This document shows positions 61,861 through 64,000 of a stretch of DNA of 64,000 nt, in pieces (position 1 is the stretch's first letter; each line of letters opens with the position of its first letter). The position numbers were made by a program, and so were the translations under genes. The stretch is from Sideroxydans sp. (lineage in GTDB: Bacteria > Pseudomonadota > Gammaproteobacteria > Burkholderiales > Gallionellaceae). A model generated the notes under the pieces. That model ran no database searches. It saw only the letters and a list, made by a program, of their open reading frames with translations, and was not told the DNA's origin. The stretch is taken from the NCBI GenBank assembly GCA_024636935.1, contig JAGXGC010000020.1, forward strand, positions 1 through 64,000, written 5' to 3'.

Positions 61861-63924
61861 ATGAAACTGCTTGATATGCCAACACATAAAGTATTCCGAG
61901 TGATTGCAATCGCACTTGCGCTGAGCACGTTCAATGCCCAAGCTCAGGATAATATCGAATTGACGAACAGTATTGAGTCTATCAGTGCAAGCAACGAGAG
62001 TGGCCAACTCGTCGTGAAGGTGGGATTGAAGTCGCCACCTAAAGGACAGCCGGCTGCGTTTACGATCAACACCCCGCCGCGTATTGCATTCGACTTTCCC
62101 AATACCGAAAATGGGCTGGGCACCTCCATGCAGACTTTTGGCGAGGGAGAGCTACGTAGTGCCAACATCGTTCAGGCAGGAAATAGAACTCGCTTAGTTA
62201 TCAATCTTGCTCAAATGGTTGGCTACGATACCCGAGTCGATGGCAATGATGTATTGATTACTCTTCAGCCGAAGGGGATAGGAGGCGGCGTGGCGCCAGT
62301 TCCTGCAGCTCATTTTGCAGATGCATCTTCCAGCGCCCAGATGCACAGTTTACGTGACATAGATTTCCGTAGAGGCAAAAACGGCGAAAGCCGAATTCAG
62401 ATTGATTTGTCTGATGCTGATATCGGCATTGATATCAAACAGCAGGGAAGAGCATTGATCGTGGATTTCCAAAGAGCAATATTGCCCCGCAATTTGCAGC
62501 GAAAATTGGATGTGTCTGATTTTGCAACCCCAGTTCAAATGATTGACGCCTTTGTCCAAGGAGGAAATGCGCGACTGTCTATCGAGCCCAAGGGCTTGTG
62601 GGAGTATTCGGCATACCAAACAGACAACAAATTCATTGTAGAAGTGAAGGCGGTAGCTGAGGATCCAAACAAATTAGTGAAAGGTAATTCTCCTGGATAT
62701 TCTGGAGAAAAGTTAACGCTGAACTTCCAGAATATCTCTACTCGAGAAGCTTTGAGCGTAATCGCGGATTTCACAGGATTGAATATGGTCATCAGCGATA
62801 CAGTTTCAGGAAGCCTAACCTTGCGTTTGAAGGATGTGCCGTGGGATCAAGCCTTCGAGATCATCCTGCAGAGCCGTGGCCTGGATATGCGAAAAAATGG
62901 CAATGTCATCCAAGTAGCCCCGCGCGAGGAGATAGCTGCCAAAGAAAAGATCGAATTCTCTTCTCGCCAAGAGATATCAGAGCTGGAGCCACTTCGTACA
63001 GAGAATTTCGAACTGGCATATGCCAAGGCAGGCGACATTGTTAAGCTCATCTCAAACGACAAGCAAAAGATTCTGTCGAATCGTGGCAGCGCCAATTTCG
63101 ATTTGCGAACGAATCTGCTTTTTGTAAAAGACGTTCCTTCCAGCCTTGAAGAAGTGCGCAAACTGATCAAGTTAGTTGATGTGCCAGTTCGCCAAGTATT
63201 GATTGAAGCCCGCTTCGTGGAAGCGGGGGAGTCTTTCAACCACACATTGGGTGGGCGTTTGGGATATACGGGACCAACTCAGGCTCAAGGTGGGGGATTC
63301 GCAGTCGGCAATGGTGGAAGAGGCGCCATCTCAGGTGGCAGTCTGAATCTTCCAGGGGCGGCATCTGGATTGGGTGGGCTGACTATGACGCTGTTTAACG
63401 CCGCTGCAACCAAAACGCTTACACTAGAATTGAATGCATCGGCAATTGATGGCACTACAAAAAATATAGCTAGTCCACGAGTTGTGACGGGTGACAAAAC
63501 TGCTGCAACCATTGAGTCTGGCGTTGAAGTGCCGTATCTGGAGGCCAGCAGTAGCGGAGCTACTAGTGTGGCTTTCAAGAAGGCAGTCTTAGGGTTGACA
63601 GTGACTCCGCAAATCACGCCAGATGATAGCGTGACTATGAAAATTAGTGTAAGTCAGGACTCTGTCGGCAACATCTACTCTGGAGTGCCAAGTATAAACA
63701 CTAAGAAAGTGGATACACAAGTGCTGGTCGACAATGGCGGGACTGTGGTCATCGGCGGCGTGTACACTCAGGATGATTCTAACTCAACATCAGGAGTGCC
63801 TGGCTTGGCTGATATCCCGGTACTTGGCTGGCTGTTTAAAACCAACACTGTGGTCAAGAGCAAGAAAGAATTGCTAGTGTTCATTACACCGAAGATATTA
63901 AAAAATTCGCTCGGGACAAATTAA
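61861..63924 (+). CDS. pilQ: Type IV pilus secretin PilQ
   Basis: This 687-residue outer-membrane secretin has a signal peptide (about 1-30), two AMIN domains (about 35-250), N0/STN and N1 domains (about 275-440; DVPWDQAFEIILQSRGLDM) and a secretin barrel (about 460-685; ASPRVVTGDKTAATIESGVEVPY). The gate for the pilus fibre. Last gene of the operon. Confidence 0.95.
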   Translation: MKLLDMPTHKVFRVIAIALALSTFNAQAQDNIELTNSIESISASNESGQLVVKVGLKSPPKGQPAAFTINTPPRIAFDFPNTENGLGTSMQTFGEGELRSANIVQAGNRTRLVINLAQMVGYDTRVDGNDVLITLQPKGIGGGVAPVPAAHFADASSSAQMHSLRDIDFRRGKNGESRIQIDLSDADIGIDIKQQGRALIVDFQRAILPRNLQRKLDVSDFATPVQMIDAFVQGGNARLSIEPKGLWEYSAYQTDNKFIVEVKAVAEDPNKLVKGNSPGYSGEKLTLNFQNISTREALSVIADFTGLNMVISDTVSGSLTLRLKDVPWDQAFEIILQSRGLDMRKNGNVIQVAPREEIAAKEKIEFSSRQEISELEPLRTENFELAYAKAGDIVKLISNDKQKILSNRGSANFDLRTNLLFVKDVPSSLEEVRKLIKLVDVPVRQVLIEARFVEAGESFNHTLGGRLGYTGPTQAQGGGFAVGNGGRGAISGGSLNLPGAASGLGGLTMTLFNAAATKTLTLELNASAIDGTTKNIASPRVVTGDKTAATIESGVEVPYLEASSSGATSVAFKKAVLGLTVTPQITPDDSVTMKISVSQDSVGNIYSGVPSINTKKVDTQVLVDNGGTVVIGGVYTQDDSNSTSGVPGLADIPVLGWLFKTNTVVKSKKELLVFITPKILKNSLGTN

Positions 63925-63935
63925 CAAGGTAGCGA

Positions 63936-63982
63936 CCCCTCAATACAAAGGCCCAGCAATGCCGGGCCTTTGTATTGAGGGG
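63936..63982 (+). terminator. Hairpin terminator after pilQ
   Basis: A perfect 19-bp stem, CCCCTCAATACAAAGGCCC (63936-63954) against the complementary 63964-63982, with a 9-base loop. It contains the AAAGGCCC/GGGCCTTT core typical of terminators and lies 12 bases after the pilQ stop; the T-run is short. Confidence 0.7.
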
Positions 63983-64000
63983 CTAAAAGCATGAATTCCG

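Overview
The window looks like a chromosomal segment of a betaproteobacterium, probably a nitrate-reducing microaerophile in or near the Nitrosomonadales/Gallionellaceae. This is inferred from gene order and protein character (pilMNOPQ, ubiK-comM, hemL-engB-hemB, lptD-surA-pdxA-rsmA, amgK-murU, porin-glnK-amtB). No 16S or tRNA gene was seen, so the placement is a guess.

1-3380 is mobile DNA. It starts with four tandem 23-bp repeats of the kind found at IS21-type element ends. These cut off an IS3-family element, which in turn ends inside an integron attC site. Five gene cassettes follow, all read leftward, bounded by four complete attC sites and one truncated one. No integrase gene is visible, so this is a CALIN or a decayed integron. 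3381-4140 has no convincing gene and holds a dispersed repeat and hairpins.

4148-18452 is a nitrogen-scavenging region. A sigma-54-type promoter precedes a guanidine-I (ykkC) riboswitch with an overlapping terminator. Next come an ABC permease and ATPase, two DUF1989-type proteins (carboxyguanidine deiminase, CgdAB-like), a biotin-dependent guanidine/urea carboxylase, an allophanate hydrolase and a TIM-barrel isomerase-like protein. A second unit with its own sigma-54/NtrC-like signals carries the substrate-binding protein, a membrane desaturase/hydroxylase, an EamA transporter, an isochorismatase-fold amidohydrolase (possibly a biuret hydrolase) and an MBL-fold hydrolase. The allophanate hydrolase gene contains an in-frame 127-bp dispersed repeat.

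18457-24650, minus strand, continues the nitrogen theme. It holds napA-napB (no other nap genes) and a porin-glnK-amtB operon behind a sigma-54 promoter with two NtrC-type sites. 24695-33123 holds ubiK, comM, two bacteriohemerythrins, metH, an AT-rich orphan gene and two FKBP genes carrying three FKBP domains. 33187-37653 is a tightly coupled 2-oxoacid oxidoreductase (gamma, alpha, beta) followed by a GltD-like flavoprotein with ferredoxin motifs.

37719-63924 is mostly housekeeping: mpl; a minus-strand amgK-murU-pepP-ubiH-cyclase/FHA-HD-GYP operon; lptD-surA-pdxA-rsmA; thiD-thiE-hemL-engB; hemB; a PBP1A gene with a small partner; and pilMNOPQ. A likely unannotated minus-strand small RNA, with its own terminator and an anti-Shine-Dalgarno-like loop, lies between engB and hemB.
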